Origin: JBBEBE01 sp051746765
Lineage (GTDB): Bacteria > Bacteroidota > Rhodothermia > Balneolales > Balneolaceae
Assembly: GCA_051746765.1 (NCBI GenBank)
Contig: JBNJFK010000086.1
Coordinates: 1-9,065 of the forward strand
Direction: 5' to 3'
DNA length: 9,065 nucleotides
Part shown: positions 1 to 7,088 of the stretch, in pieces
How the letters are laid out: each line of letters opens with the position of its first letter
Position numbering within the stretch: position 1 is the first letter of the stretch
Translations under genes and position numbers: made by a program
Notes under the pieces: generated by a model
Seen by the model: the letters and a program-made list of their open reading frames with translations, nothing else
What the model was told of the DNA's origin: nothing
The model's database searches: none

Positions 1-3000
1 CCGTAGAGGTAGTGGATGGATTCGGTCCATGACTTGGCTCGAATCTGCCCTCCGTGTGTCTGTTTTCTCTGGTCCAGGGAGACGGCTTTGAACGCGTGTA
101 CGACGTCTGCATCCAGCACTTTGGCAAACGCTGTGGGTTGCGGGTCGAACATCAAAATGGGCGTATAACTCTCGCCCAGTTCGTCCAGTTTCTTTGCAAT
201 CTCGATGGAGACCAGCGTGCCGTAGCAGTAGCCTCCGAAGGAGTAGGGTCCTTCGGGTTGAACCTCTCTCATCTCGAGAATAATCCGGTCTGCCATCTCT
301 TCAATACTGGTCAAAGGGTCCTCTTCGCCCGACAGCCCGACGGATTGGACACCATAAAACGGTCGATCTTTGCCCAGAAGGCGAGCCAGTTCATTGAAAA
401 ACAGCACATTGCCGAAGTGTCCGTGCACACAGAAAAAGGGTCGTTGCGTACCCTCTCCCTGAATTTTTACCAGTGCGGAGGTGTGCGTTTTTCGCTCTGG
501 TTTCTGTTCGATGGAAGGCTCGATCAGTTTGGCGATCTGCTCGATGGTCGGAGCCTCGAAGAGCGCGGAGAGCGGCAATTGAATGCCCAGTTTGTACTTG
601 AGCTCGTCGAAAAGCTGGACGGCCACCAGCGAATTCCCGCCGAGATCAAAGAAATTGTCCTCTTTGCGGATGGTATCGATCCCCAGAAACTCCTGCCAGA
701 TTTTCGTCATCTCCCCGACCAGATCCCTCTTCTCCGCACCGTTGACGGTCGCGTGAATGGGGGACTCCGATACTGCAGGTTGTGCGAGAATCTCCGAGCT
801 ATTCAGGACCGGATCGATCCAGCATCGGATCCGTTGAAATGCGTAGGTCGGCAGCGGAACCTTGTAGACCGGATTCTCTTTGTGGATTCGTTCCCATTGT
901 ACGGGGTATCCACATGACCAGAGCCGTCCCAGTGTGTTCAGGACAAAGACATTGTCATCCTGCTCCACCTTCGGATGCCGCAGAGACTGAAGCAGCACCT
1001 GTCTGGGCGGGACGTCGGGGTGCTGCTTTACCAATGTGGTCAGAATATTGCCGGGCCCGGTTTCGAGCAGGACCCACTCGGGTCGGTCAAAGAGGCATTC
1101 GGCAGCCTCGGAGAACCGAACCGGATGGCGAATGCTGTCGACCCAGTACTCCGGATCTGTGAACTCATCGGGATCTTCCCACCGTCCCCGGACGGATGAG
1201 AGGATGGGAAGAGACGGTCGGTGCAGAGTGATGCCGGAGACAACATCCCGGAAGGCGTCGAGCACCGGATCCATCATGTGCGAGTGAAACGCATGCGATG
1301 TATCGAGCAAATGCGAATGGATGCCGACCTTACGAAGCTGTTCGCGAACCGCGTGGATCGCTTCCACATCTCCGGAGACGACGCAGGAGGTGGGTGTATT
1401 GATCCCGGCGATGGAGACCCGGTTGTTCAGGTAGGCGTCCATGGCCGTTGGCGGTAGCATGACAGCCAGCATGGAGCCGGGCTCGAGTGCCTGCATGAGA
1501 CTGCCCCGTTTTGTGATCAGCCGCAGCCCGGTCTCCAGATCGAAGACGCCCGCGATGCAGGCGGCCGCGAACTCTCCCAGACTGTGGCCCAGGACGGCTG
1601 CCGGTTTCACTCCGAGATCCATCCAGAGCATCGCCAGCGAGTACTCGATGGAGAAGATCACCGGCTGTGTATTCACAGTATTGCCCAGTTGACGGGTGGC
1701 CTCCTCTTCGTGGCCCGGATCGGGGAAAAGCAGCTGGCGGATATCGACCCCCATCATCGGCGTCAGGATCTCAGCGCATCGGTCCAGATGCATCTTGAAG
1801 ACCGGATTCTGACGGTACAGATCCCGGCCCATGTTCACATATTGAGCCCCCTGGCCGGGAAACAGGAAGAGAACCTCTCTGCCGTCTGCCACATCGTCGT
1901 AGGTTTTGACCGAGTCCGCAGGACGGTTTTCCAGCTTTTCGATGGCGTCCTCCCGGTCCATCGCTGTGAGAAACCGCCGGTGGGAGAACTCTTTTCTTCC
2001 TCGCTGAAGCGTATAGGCCACATTGGGAAGGGCCGTTTCCGGATTGTCCCTCAGAAAACCGGCCAGCTTCGTGGCGTAGTCATCCAGTGCCGCGGTATTC
2101 GCTGCAGAAAAGGAAATCAGAACAGGTCCGTTCTCGTCCACCACCGGTCGCTTCGCATCGGGTGCTTCCTCGAGAATGAGGTGGGCATTGGTGCCTCCCA
2201 TCCCCAGGCTGGTCACGCCCGCGCGCAACGGTTCTCCGTTTGGCGAGACCCACTCGGCGAGTCGGTCGTTGACGTAGAAGGGGCTGTGTTCAAAATCGAT
2301 GGCGGGATTGGGCGTCTCATAATGGAGGCTTGGAGGAAGCATCTTGTGCTTCATTGCCAGGACCACTTTAATGAGCCCGGAGACCCCCGCCGCGGCGTCC
2401 AGGTGTCCAATATTCGGCTTGACCGAGCCGATGCCACAATAGTTGGTTCTATCCGTAAAGGCGCGATAGGCTTTTGTCAGAGCCCGCACCTCGATCGGGT
2501 CGCCAATGAGCGTCCCGGTTCCATGCGCTTCTACATAGGAGATCTCGTCTGCGCCGAGCCCGGAGCTGGCGAGTGCGGCCACGATGACCTCTGCCTGACC
2601 ATCGACACTGGGTGCCGTATAGTGCGTTTTTTTACCCCCGTCGTTGTTGACGGCCGACCCTTTGATCACCGCATGAATCGTATCTCCGTCGGCAACCGCG
2701 TCATCAAATCGTTTCAGGAGGACTACGCCCGCACCACTGCCGAAGATGGTGCCGGTTGCGTTGGCATCAAAGGCTCTGCAGTGTCCATCCTTCGTAAAGA
2801 CATTGCCCTCCTGGTGCAGGTGACCCGCTTCGTGCGGGACCCAGACGGCAACCCCGCCGGCCAGCGCCATCGAGCACTCCTCGTTCAGCAGGCTCTGAAT
2901 GGAGAGGTGAATCGAAACCAGACTGGTCGAACAAGCCGTTTGAACCGTCACGGCCGGCCCGTTCAGGTTCAGCTGATACGACACCCGGTTGGCCAAAAAG

Positions 3001-3467
3001 CTGTTGTCGTTGCCGACCACCGACGGAAGAAATTCAGAGTGAAAGCGTTGGTACACACCACTGAAGATCATGTAGGTATTGATGGCCGCCCCTCCGAATA
3101 CGCCCACGGGTTCGTTCACCGTGTGTGGATTGTACCCGGCGTCTTCAAACGCTTCCCAGCAGCACTCCAGAAAGAGGCGTTGCTGAGGGTCGATCATGGA
3201 GGCCTCCCGCGGCGTATATCCGAAGAACGAGGCGTCAAAGGTGTCATAGTCGTCCAGAACGGGAGAGACCTTGACATACGCCGGGTTCTTCAGAAGCTCA
3301 GGGTCCACACCCGAGGCGATCATCCGCTCATCGTCCAGGCGTGTAAAACACTCCCGTCCGTTTTTCAGGTTGTCCCAGTACTCTTGAACGGTCCGGGCTC
3401 CGGGGAACCGTCCGGACATCCCGACAATGGCGATATCAAACTCTCTGTCCGCAGATTGAGTGCTCAC
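1..3467 (-). CDS. Type I polyketide synthase, single module KS-AT-ACP-TE (3' end cut by window edge)
   Basis: The frame is open from GTG 3467-3465 to the window edge, giving 1155 residues. KS (about 11-437) has active-site Cys179 in TACSTS, His315 in EAHGTGT and His355 in NIGHL, with normal spacing. AT (about 533-835) has Ser629 in GHSLGE, Arg654 and His728 in HAFHS; HAFH is the signature of malonyl-CoA selectivity. The usual post-AT linker (YAFQRIRCW, from 875) leads straight to an ACP (about 908-975, phosphopantetheine Ser946 in DLGGNSL). There is no KR, DH, ER or MT, so one malonyl extension should leave the beta-keto group intact. A thioesterase starts near 1008 (FFCVHG) and has Cys1081 in GYCYG in place of the usual Ser; its C-terminal part is missing. 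The KS resembles those of hybrid NRPS/PKS systems (motif YTAPSVDGQAEVI). The nearest upstream ATG (3481) reaches a stop after five codons, so GTG is the first usable start; its Shine-Dalgarno is weak (GGA about 9 nt upstream). It lies 21 nt downstream of the FkbH-ACP gene, in the same frame. Confidence 0.95.
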   Translation of the reverse strand, partial: MSTQSADREFDIAIVGMSGRFPGARTVQEYWDNLKNGRECFTRLDDERMIASGVDPELLKNPAYVKVSPVLDDYDTFDASFFGYTPREASMIDPQQRLFLECCWEAFEDAGYNPHTVNEPVGVFGGAAINTYMIFSGVYQRFHSEFLPSVVGNDNSFLANRVSYQLNLNGPAVTVQTACSTSLVSIHLSIQSLLNEECSMALAGGVAVWVPHEAGHLHQEGNVFTKDGHCRAFDANATGTIFGSGAGVVLLKRFDDAVADGDTIHAVIKGSAVNNDGGKKTHYTAPSVDGQAEVIVAALASSGLGADEISYVEAHGTGTLIGDPIEVRALTKAYRAFTDRTNYCGIGSVKPNIGHLDAAAGVSGLIKVVLAMKHKMLPPSLHYETPNPAIDFEHSPFYVNDRLAEWVSPNGEPLRAGVTSLGMGGTNAHLILEEAPDAKRPVVDENGPVLISFSAANTAALDDYATKLAGFLRDNPETALPNVAYTLQRGRKEFSHRRFLTAMDREDAIEKLENRPADSVKTYDDVADGREVLFLFPGQGAQYVNMGRDLYRQNPVFKMHLDRCAEILTPMMGVDIRQLLFPDPGHEEEATRQLGNTVNTQPVIFSIEYSLAMLWMDLGVKPAAVLGHSLGEFAAACIAGVFDLETGLRLITKRGSLMQALEPGSMLAVMLPPTAMDAYLNNRVSIAGINTPTSCVVSGDVEAIHAVREQLRKVGIHSHLLDTSHAFHSHMMDPVLDAFRDVVSGITLHRPSLPILSSVRGRWEDPDEFTDPEYWVDSIRHPVRFSEAAECLFDRPEWVLLETGPGNILTTLVKQHPDVPPRQVLLQSLRHPKVEQDDNVFVLNTLGRLWSCGYPVQWERIHKENPVYKVPLPTYAFQRIRCWIDPVLNSSEILAQPAVSESPIHATVNGAEKRDLVGEMTKIWQEFLGIDTIRKEDNFFDLGGNSLVAVQLFDELKYKLGIQLPLSALFEAPTIEQIAKLIEPSIEQKPERKTHTSALVKIQGEGTQRPFFCVHGHFGNVLFFNELARLLGKDRPFYGVQSVGLSGEEDPLTSIEEMADRIILEMREVQPEGPYSFGGYCYGTLVSIEIAKKLDELGESYTPILMFDPQPTAFAKVLDADVVHAFKAVSLDQRKQTHGGQIRAKSWTESIHYLY

Positions 3468-3491
3468 GTGTTCGTATCCATTTGGTTGCTA
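3468..3491 (-). other. In-frame TAG plus seven-codon spacer between loading gene and PKS module
   Basis: The TAG ending the FkbH-ACP gene (3491-3489) is in the same reading frame as the PKS. It is followed by seven sense codons (Gln-Pro-Asn-Gly-Tyr-Glu-His) and then the GTG taken as the PKS start. Nothing but this one codon keeps the two genes from being a single long polypeptide. The bases after the stop (TAG CAA CCA) fit the CARYYA context known to promote stop-codon readthrough in plant tobamoviruses. That context is eukaryotic and is not evidence of readthrough here. A strong ribosome binding site is absent, so translational coupling or reinitiation is likely if the genes are really separate. 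Confidence 0.75.
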
Positions 3492-5765
3492 TCTTCGCCG
3501 GGTGCGACTTTTTCGCGCTTCGGTTCGTTGGATGATCTTGTCAAATTTATCAATTGTGGACTCATCGAGATCCACGAGGTCTGCCAGGGATTGAATGGTA
3601 GAGTGCTCAAAGAGGCTGACGATCGTCAAATTCTTGTTGAACCGTTCATTGAGTTGCGAGAGAACGTCGACGGCTTTCAGGGAGGTGCCTCCCACATCAA
3701 AAAAATGATCGTTCGGTCCGATCCCCTTCCTGCCCAGTAGTCTCTCCCAGATGCCGGTGATGATGGCAAGTGAGTCTTGGTCTGAAGCTGCCGATCCCGG
3801 TGAAGTCCAACCGGGCGCAACGCTGTTCCCATTCAGCAACCCGGCGACCTTCGCAGGGTGATGTAGCTCCTTCGCAATCTGTTCGAAGATCCGGCTGTGA
3901 CTCTCTTTGGGTGTATGTGACGCTGATTGTTTGACCTCCCCGTTGCCCGGGGTCACTCCGGCCGATTGGTTGTCGGGCTCGTAGGCGAGTTCGCTCAGAT
4001 AGTCGGATCGCAACAGATAGCCGATTTCGGTGGTCGGAATGGTGCCGGATACTCCCCGGAGTACCGATTTGAGAAAGTTGCGGGCGGGCCGGTTTTTTTC
4101 GGTTTGGACAAACGGGATCTGCACGGTATCAAAACCGCTGGAAACCGCTTCCCGGCCGAGCGATCGTAACATCCGGTGTTCGACTCCGCGTCCGAGCACC
4201 CTGCAGCTGAGCATGAAGGAGTCGAGCAGAATGCGGTCTGCCACTCGTTTGTAGAGCATGGCGCCGACCAATCCGTACTCTCCGAACCGGTCGCTGACCC
4301 TGCAGACGGCGCAGGTGAACCCGTCGGACTCGATCAGCTCCCGGATCTGCTCCTCCGAGCGCCGAATGGTTGTAAAATTGAACTGATTGGTCCGATAGGT
4401 GAGCTGGGAGACCCGGCCGATTTCCCCGGCTTTCGCCTCCGTTATCCGGATGTCGAGATTGAGTCCATCAATAAACTCCTGCAGGGACGAACTGCTTTCC
4501 AAAAATCCGGATCGCTCGATATTTTCCTTGTAGAGCTGTGTCCGTTTCTTGTCTTCTCCGGTCGTTGCCAGGGTGTCGAACACCCAGGCGTGATTCAGAA
4601 ACAGACCGATCTCTTCGGGTTTTTCGGGCAAGTTAAGGGTGACCACCTCCGGACAGTTTGCGCGGACTTCGGCACACTCCACCGGATTGTCGTCGATGAA
4701 AATAAAGCTGTCCAGTCCCAGGTTCAGCTCTTTTGACAGCTCCTTCAAATTTCTGGATTTGGGCTCCCAGTTGATTTTGGAGGTCACGAAATCCTCTTTT
4801 CGAAGGGGTAGATCGGGGCGCTCACGGAACACCCGTTCGACATCCTCTTCTACATTTTTGCTGCAAAGGCAGAGGATCTTCCCGGCCGCTTTTTGCAGGA
4901 GCATGAAGGCGTTCAGATAGCCATAGCCTCCGGACAGCGTCAACTGGTCCGGGGGCACTTCCCCGCAGACGCCACCCCAGAGTGTATGGTCACAATCGAG
5001 AACGATGACCTTGTAGGGGGCTCGCTTGCCGGCGAGTACATTTCTGAACAGGGAGGTGGCCAATGCCGTATAGTAGGCACCTTTGAACGGAATGTGTCCC
5101 AATTGATCCTTCTGGGCGTCATAGTAATCCTCTACACCGTACAGGTTGTCGATCTCTTCGGATGTGGTAACGTGAATGCTGGTGTAGGTCGACAGCTCGT
5201 TTTTAATGTACTGCTCGTAATAGATCTGACTCTCCGGGCGAATCCGTGACCCCTTGGAATTCCGTGCAATACAGACAAAGAGAGGGGTATCGGCAAACGT
5301 TGTGGCCATGGCCGCGAACGTTTTCAGATCGTGGATATTCGAGACGATGTGGGTGTGCAGGGAGAGCTCCCCGGTGTCCGGCAGGTTCCGGACCCAGTCA
5401 TCGATTCTCAGAAGAAGGACTCTCGCATCCTGACTCGGTTGATTCAGAGACGACGCCGGGTCCAACAGTTCCTGGAAGACCTGATCATACGGGGAGAAGC
5501 GGACGACCGTATCAAGACCGAATTTCTTCCCCCAGAATCGAAGCGTATCCTCGACGGGTTGGCTGGTAAAGGTAGATGCGATGGAGAACTTCAGGGTGTT
5601 CGGACTCTCCCGGACGGCCTCCTTTTGTCCATTGGTGAACCAGGCCGTGTCCGGTCCCGGAATAATGAGAGGTCCCGTCTTTGTACGTGTTTGCAATGAA
5701 TTCACAATCGGTTTCCGTTTGTTCAATCGTTGGCAGAATGTCGACATCCCTGCAGTTAGCAACAT
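3489..5765 (-). CDS. FkbH-like HAD-IIIC glyceryl/acyl loading enzyme fused to an acyl carrier protein
   Basis: The 758-residue protein has three parts. Residues 1-57 are a low-similarity extension. Residues about 58-590 are an FkbH domain: an N-terminal subdomain beginning LKFSIASTFT, then an HAD core with nucleophile Asp257 and Asp259/Thr261 in DCDHTLWGG (the family usually has DCDNTLWGG), CSKN at 301-304 and FIDDNP at 356-361, and then a GNAT-like region with LTYRTNQFNFTT at 455-466. Residues about 660-735 are a carrier protein with phosphopantetheine Ser695 in DVGGTSL. Characterised FkbH enzymes take 1,3-bisphosphoglycerate, remove phosphate and load a glyceryl unit onto an ACP; some pathways later change it to lactyl. 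The fused ACP implies loading in cis, with transfer to the KS of the next gene. The C-terminal tail (about 736-758) is highly charged and basic, like an ACP-to-KS linker. Start uncertain: ATG 5765 is used, but Met7 or a later codon is possible because homology begins near residue 58. The starter identity is inferred from the family. Confidence 0.93.
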   Translation of the reverse strand: MLLTAGMSTFCQRLNKRKPIVNSLQTRTKTGPLIIPGPDTAWFTNGQKEAVRESPNTLKFSIASTFTSQPVEDTLRFWGKKFGLDTVVRFSPYDQVFQELLDPASSLNQPSQDARVLLLRIDDWVRNLPDTGELSLHTHIVSNIHDLKTFAAMATTFADTPLFVCIARNSKGSRIRPESQIYYEQYIKNELSTYTSIHVTTSEEIDNLYGVEDYYDAQKDQLGHIPFKGAYYTALATSLFRNVLAGKRAPYKVIVLDCDHTLWGGVCGEVPPDQLTLSGGYGYLNAFMLLQKAAGKILCLCSKNVEEDVERVFRERPDLPLRKEDFVTSKINWEPKSRNLKELSKELNLGLDSFIFIDDNPVECAEVRANCPEVVTLNLPEKPEEIGLFLNHAWVFDTLATTGEDKKRTQLYKENIERSGFLESSSSLQEFIDGLNLDIRITEAKAGEIGRVSQLTYRTNQFNFTTIRRSEEQIRELIESDGFTCAVCRVSDRFGEYGLVGAMLYKRVADRILLDSFMLSCRVLGRGVEHRMLRSLGREAVSSGFDTVQIPFVQTEKNRPARNFLKSVLRGVSGTIPTTEIGYLLRSDYLSELAYEPDNQSAGVTPGNGEVKQSASHTPKESHSRIFEQIAKELHHPAKVAGLLNGNSVAPGWTSPGSAASDQDSLAIITGIWERLLGRKGIGPNDHFFDVGGTSLKAVDVLSQLNERFNKNLTIVSLFEHSTIQSLADLVDLDESTIDKFDKIIQRTEARKSRTRRR

Positions 5766-5956
5766 TCATACCACTTTTGACATCCGGTCCCGGACGATGG
5801 AATACTTTGTTCAAAAGGGGCCTTATGAGCACTTGAAGGAGAGGTTTTGGCAACGGAGAGCATGAATACGGCCCGTTGACCGGGTCTGCGGTCGCAGCCA
5901 GCCAAAGGGGAATAATTACACACCGAAGAGATGCACTTTTACACGATGGGGGAGGG
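5766..5956. other. Intergenic gap between TauE/SafE stop and FkbH-ACP start
   Basis: This 191-bp stretch shows no convincing gene on either strand. On the minus strand a weak sigma70-like pair can be drawn (TGTAAA, 17-nt spacer, TGTAAT at 5920-5915). It would leave a leader of about 140 nt before the FkbH-ACP gene; the -35 match is only 3 of 6, so it is not annotated as a promoter. A short GC-rich inverted repeat (CTGCG/CGCAG, 5886-5897) has a 2-nt loop and no T-tract, so it is not a clear terminator. The size of the gap suggests the polyketide genes may have their own promoter, but readthrough from the TauE/SafE gene cannot be excluded. Confidence 0.5.
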
Positions 5957-6913
5957 TCACGCTCGCCCCCGAAGCAGTATATAGAAGAGGATGGCGCTTG
6001 CGATTGCTGCCACTCCCATGACGAGCGCCTGAACCGTGTCGATCGGAATGAGCCAGATTGTGCTGATCAGTTCGAGTAGAATAAGCAGGATCAGAATCCC
6101 GATCAGATGATCCCGCTGCACCTTCTCGCAGTACCACGCTCCGAGCGGGGCGCCAAAGATGACGACCGGGATACAGCTCATCCAGTATCGCCAGACCTCC
6201 GGCGAAATGGTGTGTGTAACGGCCCCGTGCCAGAAAAAACCGGTGACCGAGAGCAGGCCCATGAGGACGACGGTGGTTGGTGTGCTCACCTTTTCGTTTA
6301 TCCCGTAGAGGAGGGTCAAGACGATGAAGAGAGACATGTCCAGACCGACGCCCATGACGGAGGAGAGCATCCCTCCAATCAGGGCGGTGATCGCGAGGGG
6401 GAACCCCACCGACGGCCAACGAATGGGCAGAACGTCGACGGCGTGTCCGTTGATCCACCAGCGGTTGATCAGGAGAAAGGCGCCGAAAATGGCGGCTGTG
6501 ATCGTGAAAATGAGCCTCGGGTAGGGGTCGGGGAAGTCGAGGAAGAGCTCTCCGATGATCAGGCCAGTGATGCCCGCAGGGAGGGCGAGGGCGACCACGT
6601 TCCAGAGGACCCGGATACCGCGCAACCAGATGACCAGACCGGCCATCGTCATCCCGAAGGACTGAATCATGAATGAGAAGATCTTGGCGTCACCCGGCGC
6701 AATGTCGAAGAGCTTGGTAAAGACCGGAAAGGCAACCGCGCCACCGCCTTCGGCCGTCGCTCCGGCGATGAAGGAGCCGACCACCATGGTGAGCGACATG
6801 GGCCAGGTCTCGGCCAGCATGGCCCACCAGCCGAGCAGCTGCATGACCAGTGTCCACAAGAGCACAATCGAGAAGGCAATTATCCAGTAGGTGCGAAGGG
6901 GGTGTCGAGCCAA
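5957..6913 (-). CDS. TauE/SafE-family (DUF81) membrane transporter, putative sulfite/organic anion exporter
   Basis: The 318-residue protein is strongly hydrophobic, with about eight to ten membrane segments (approximately 10-28, 40-65, 78-96, 103-125, 134-150, 170-200, 210-228, 243-262, 268-288, 294-314). The family's internal duplication is visible: a glycine-rich segment at 47-65 (GATAEGGGAVAFP) and a second at 178-199 (GGMLSSVMGVGLDMS). Characterised members export sulfite, sulfoacetate or related small anions across the inner membrane; many others have unknown substrates. The start is TTG at 6913, which keeps the first membrane segment. The frame stays open upstream to a TAG at 6955-6953 but offers only CTG or ATT there, so the true N-terminus may be up to 13 residues longer. 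The gene is divergent from the sulfatase and lies 191 bp upstream of the polyketide genes on the same strand. The family call is firm; the substrate is not known. Confidence 0.88.
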   Translation of the reverse strand: MARHPLRTYWIIAFSIVLLWTLVMQLLGWWAMLAETWPMSLTMVVGSFIAGATAEGGGAVAFPVFTKLFDIAPGDAKIFSFMIQSFGMTMAGLVIWLRGIRVLWNVVALALPAGITGLIIGELFLDFPDPYPRLIFTITAAIFGAFLLINRWWINGHAVDVLPIRWPSVGFPLAITALIGGMLSSVMGVGLDMSLFIVLTLLYGINEKVSTPTTVVLMGLLSVTGFFWHGAVTHTISPEVWRYWMSCIPVVIFGAPLGAWYCEKVQRDHLIGILILLILLELISTIWLIPIDTVQALVMGVAAIASAILFYILLRGRA

Positions 6914-6926
6914 AACGGACGTTGAG

Positions 6927-6953
6927 GATTCAGGTTTCAGGAACGCCTGAATC
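6927..6953. repeat. Perfect 8-bp inverted repeat in the divergent promoter region, candidate operator
   Basis: GATTCAGG (6927-6934) and CCTGAATC (6946-6953) form a perfect inverted repeat around an 11-bp centre. It lies just upstream of the TTG start of the transporter gene. A further GATTCAG copy is at 6972-6978. The arrangement would suit a dimeric regulator acting on one or both divergent genes. There is no T-tract, so a terminator is less likely. No regulator gene is in the window, and the role is inferred from position and symmetry. Confidence 0.45.
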
Positions 6954-7012
6954 TACGGCATGGCGAGAGAAGATTCAGATCGGACTCGATCTTTCTGTAA
7001 AATCCGGCGGTG

Positions 7013-7041
7013 TTGTACTGTGAATGATTTTTTAATAGAAT
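7013..7041 (+). promoter_or_regulatory. Candidate sigma70-type promoter for the sulfatase gene
   Basis: TTGTAC (7013-7018) and TAGAAT (7036-7041) are separated by 17 bp. The -10 matches the consensus at 5 of 6 positions, the -35 at only 3 of 6. Transcription would begin near 7048, about 40 nt before the ATG at 7089. This favours that start over the in-frame ATG at 6960. If the organism belongs to Bacteroidota, whose promoters differ, the match would mean little. Confidence 0.3.
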
Positions 7042-7088
7042 GGAGCATTCCAGAAAACCGACCGGTAACGCCAGACACTCCAGTCCTT

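Noticed and set aside
54..917. A 287-codon plus-strand open frame antisense to the ACP-TE region
   Set aside because: The minus strand encodes unmistakable ACP and TE motifs here; the plus-strand product resembles nothing.
3464..3481. ATG at 3481 as the PKS start
   Set aside because: It is in a different frame and reaches TGA after five codons; the KS frame is entered from the GTG at 3467.
1584..3740. A 718-codon open frame on the plus strand, antisense to the PKS and the end of the FkbH-ACP gene
   Set aside because: It lies opposite clear KS and AT coding sequence, its translation shows no family motif, and long antisense frames are common opposite GC-rich genes.
5512..5853. A 113-codon minus-strand open frame covering the gap and the start of the FkbH-ACP gene
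   Set aside because: It overlaps the FkbH N-terminus in another frame and runs into its conserved region; no motif is seen. Only the part before 5765 is not shadow, and it is too short to support.
6960..7088. Upstream ATG at 6960 as the sulfatase start
   Set aside because: It would put 43 polar residues before a normal signal peptide and would overlap the candidate promoter; the ATG at 7089 gives a standard secretion signal.
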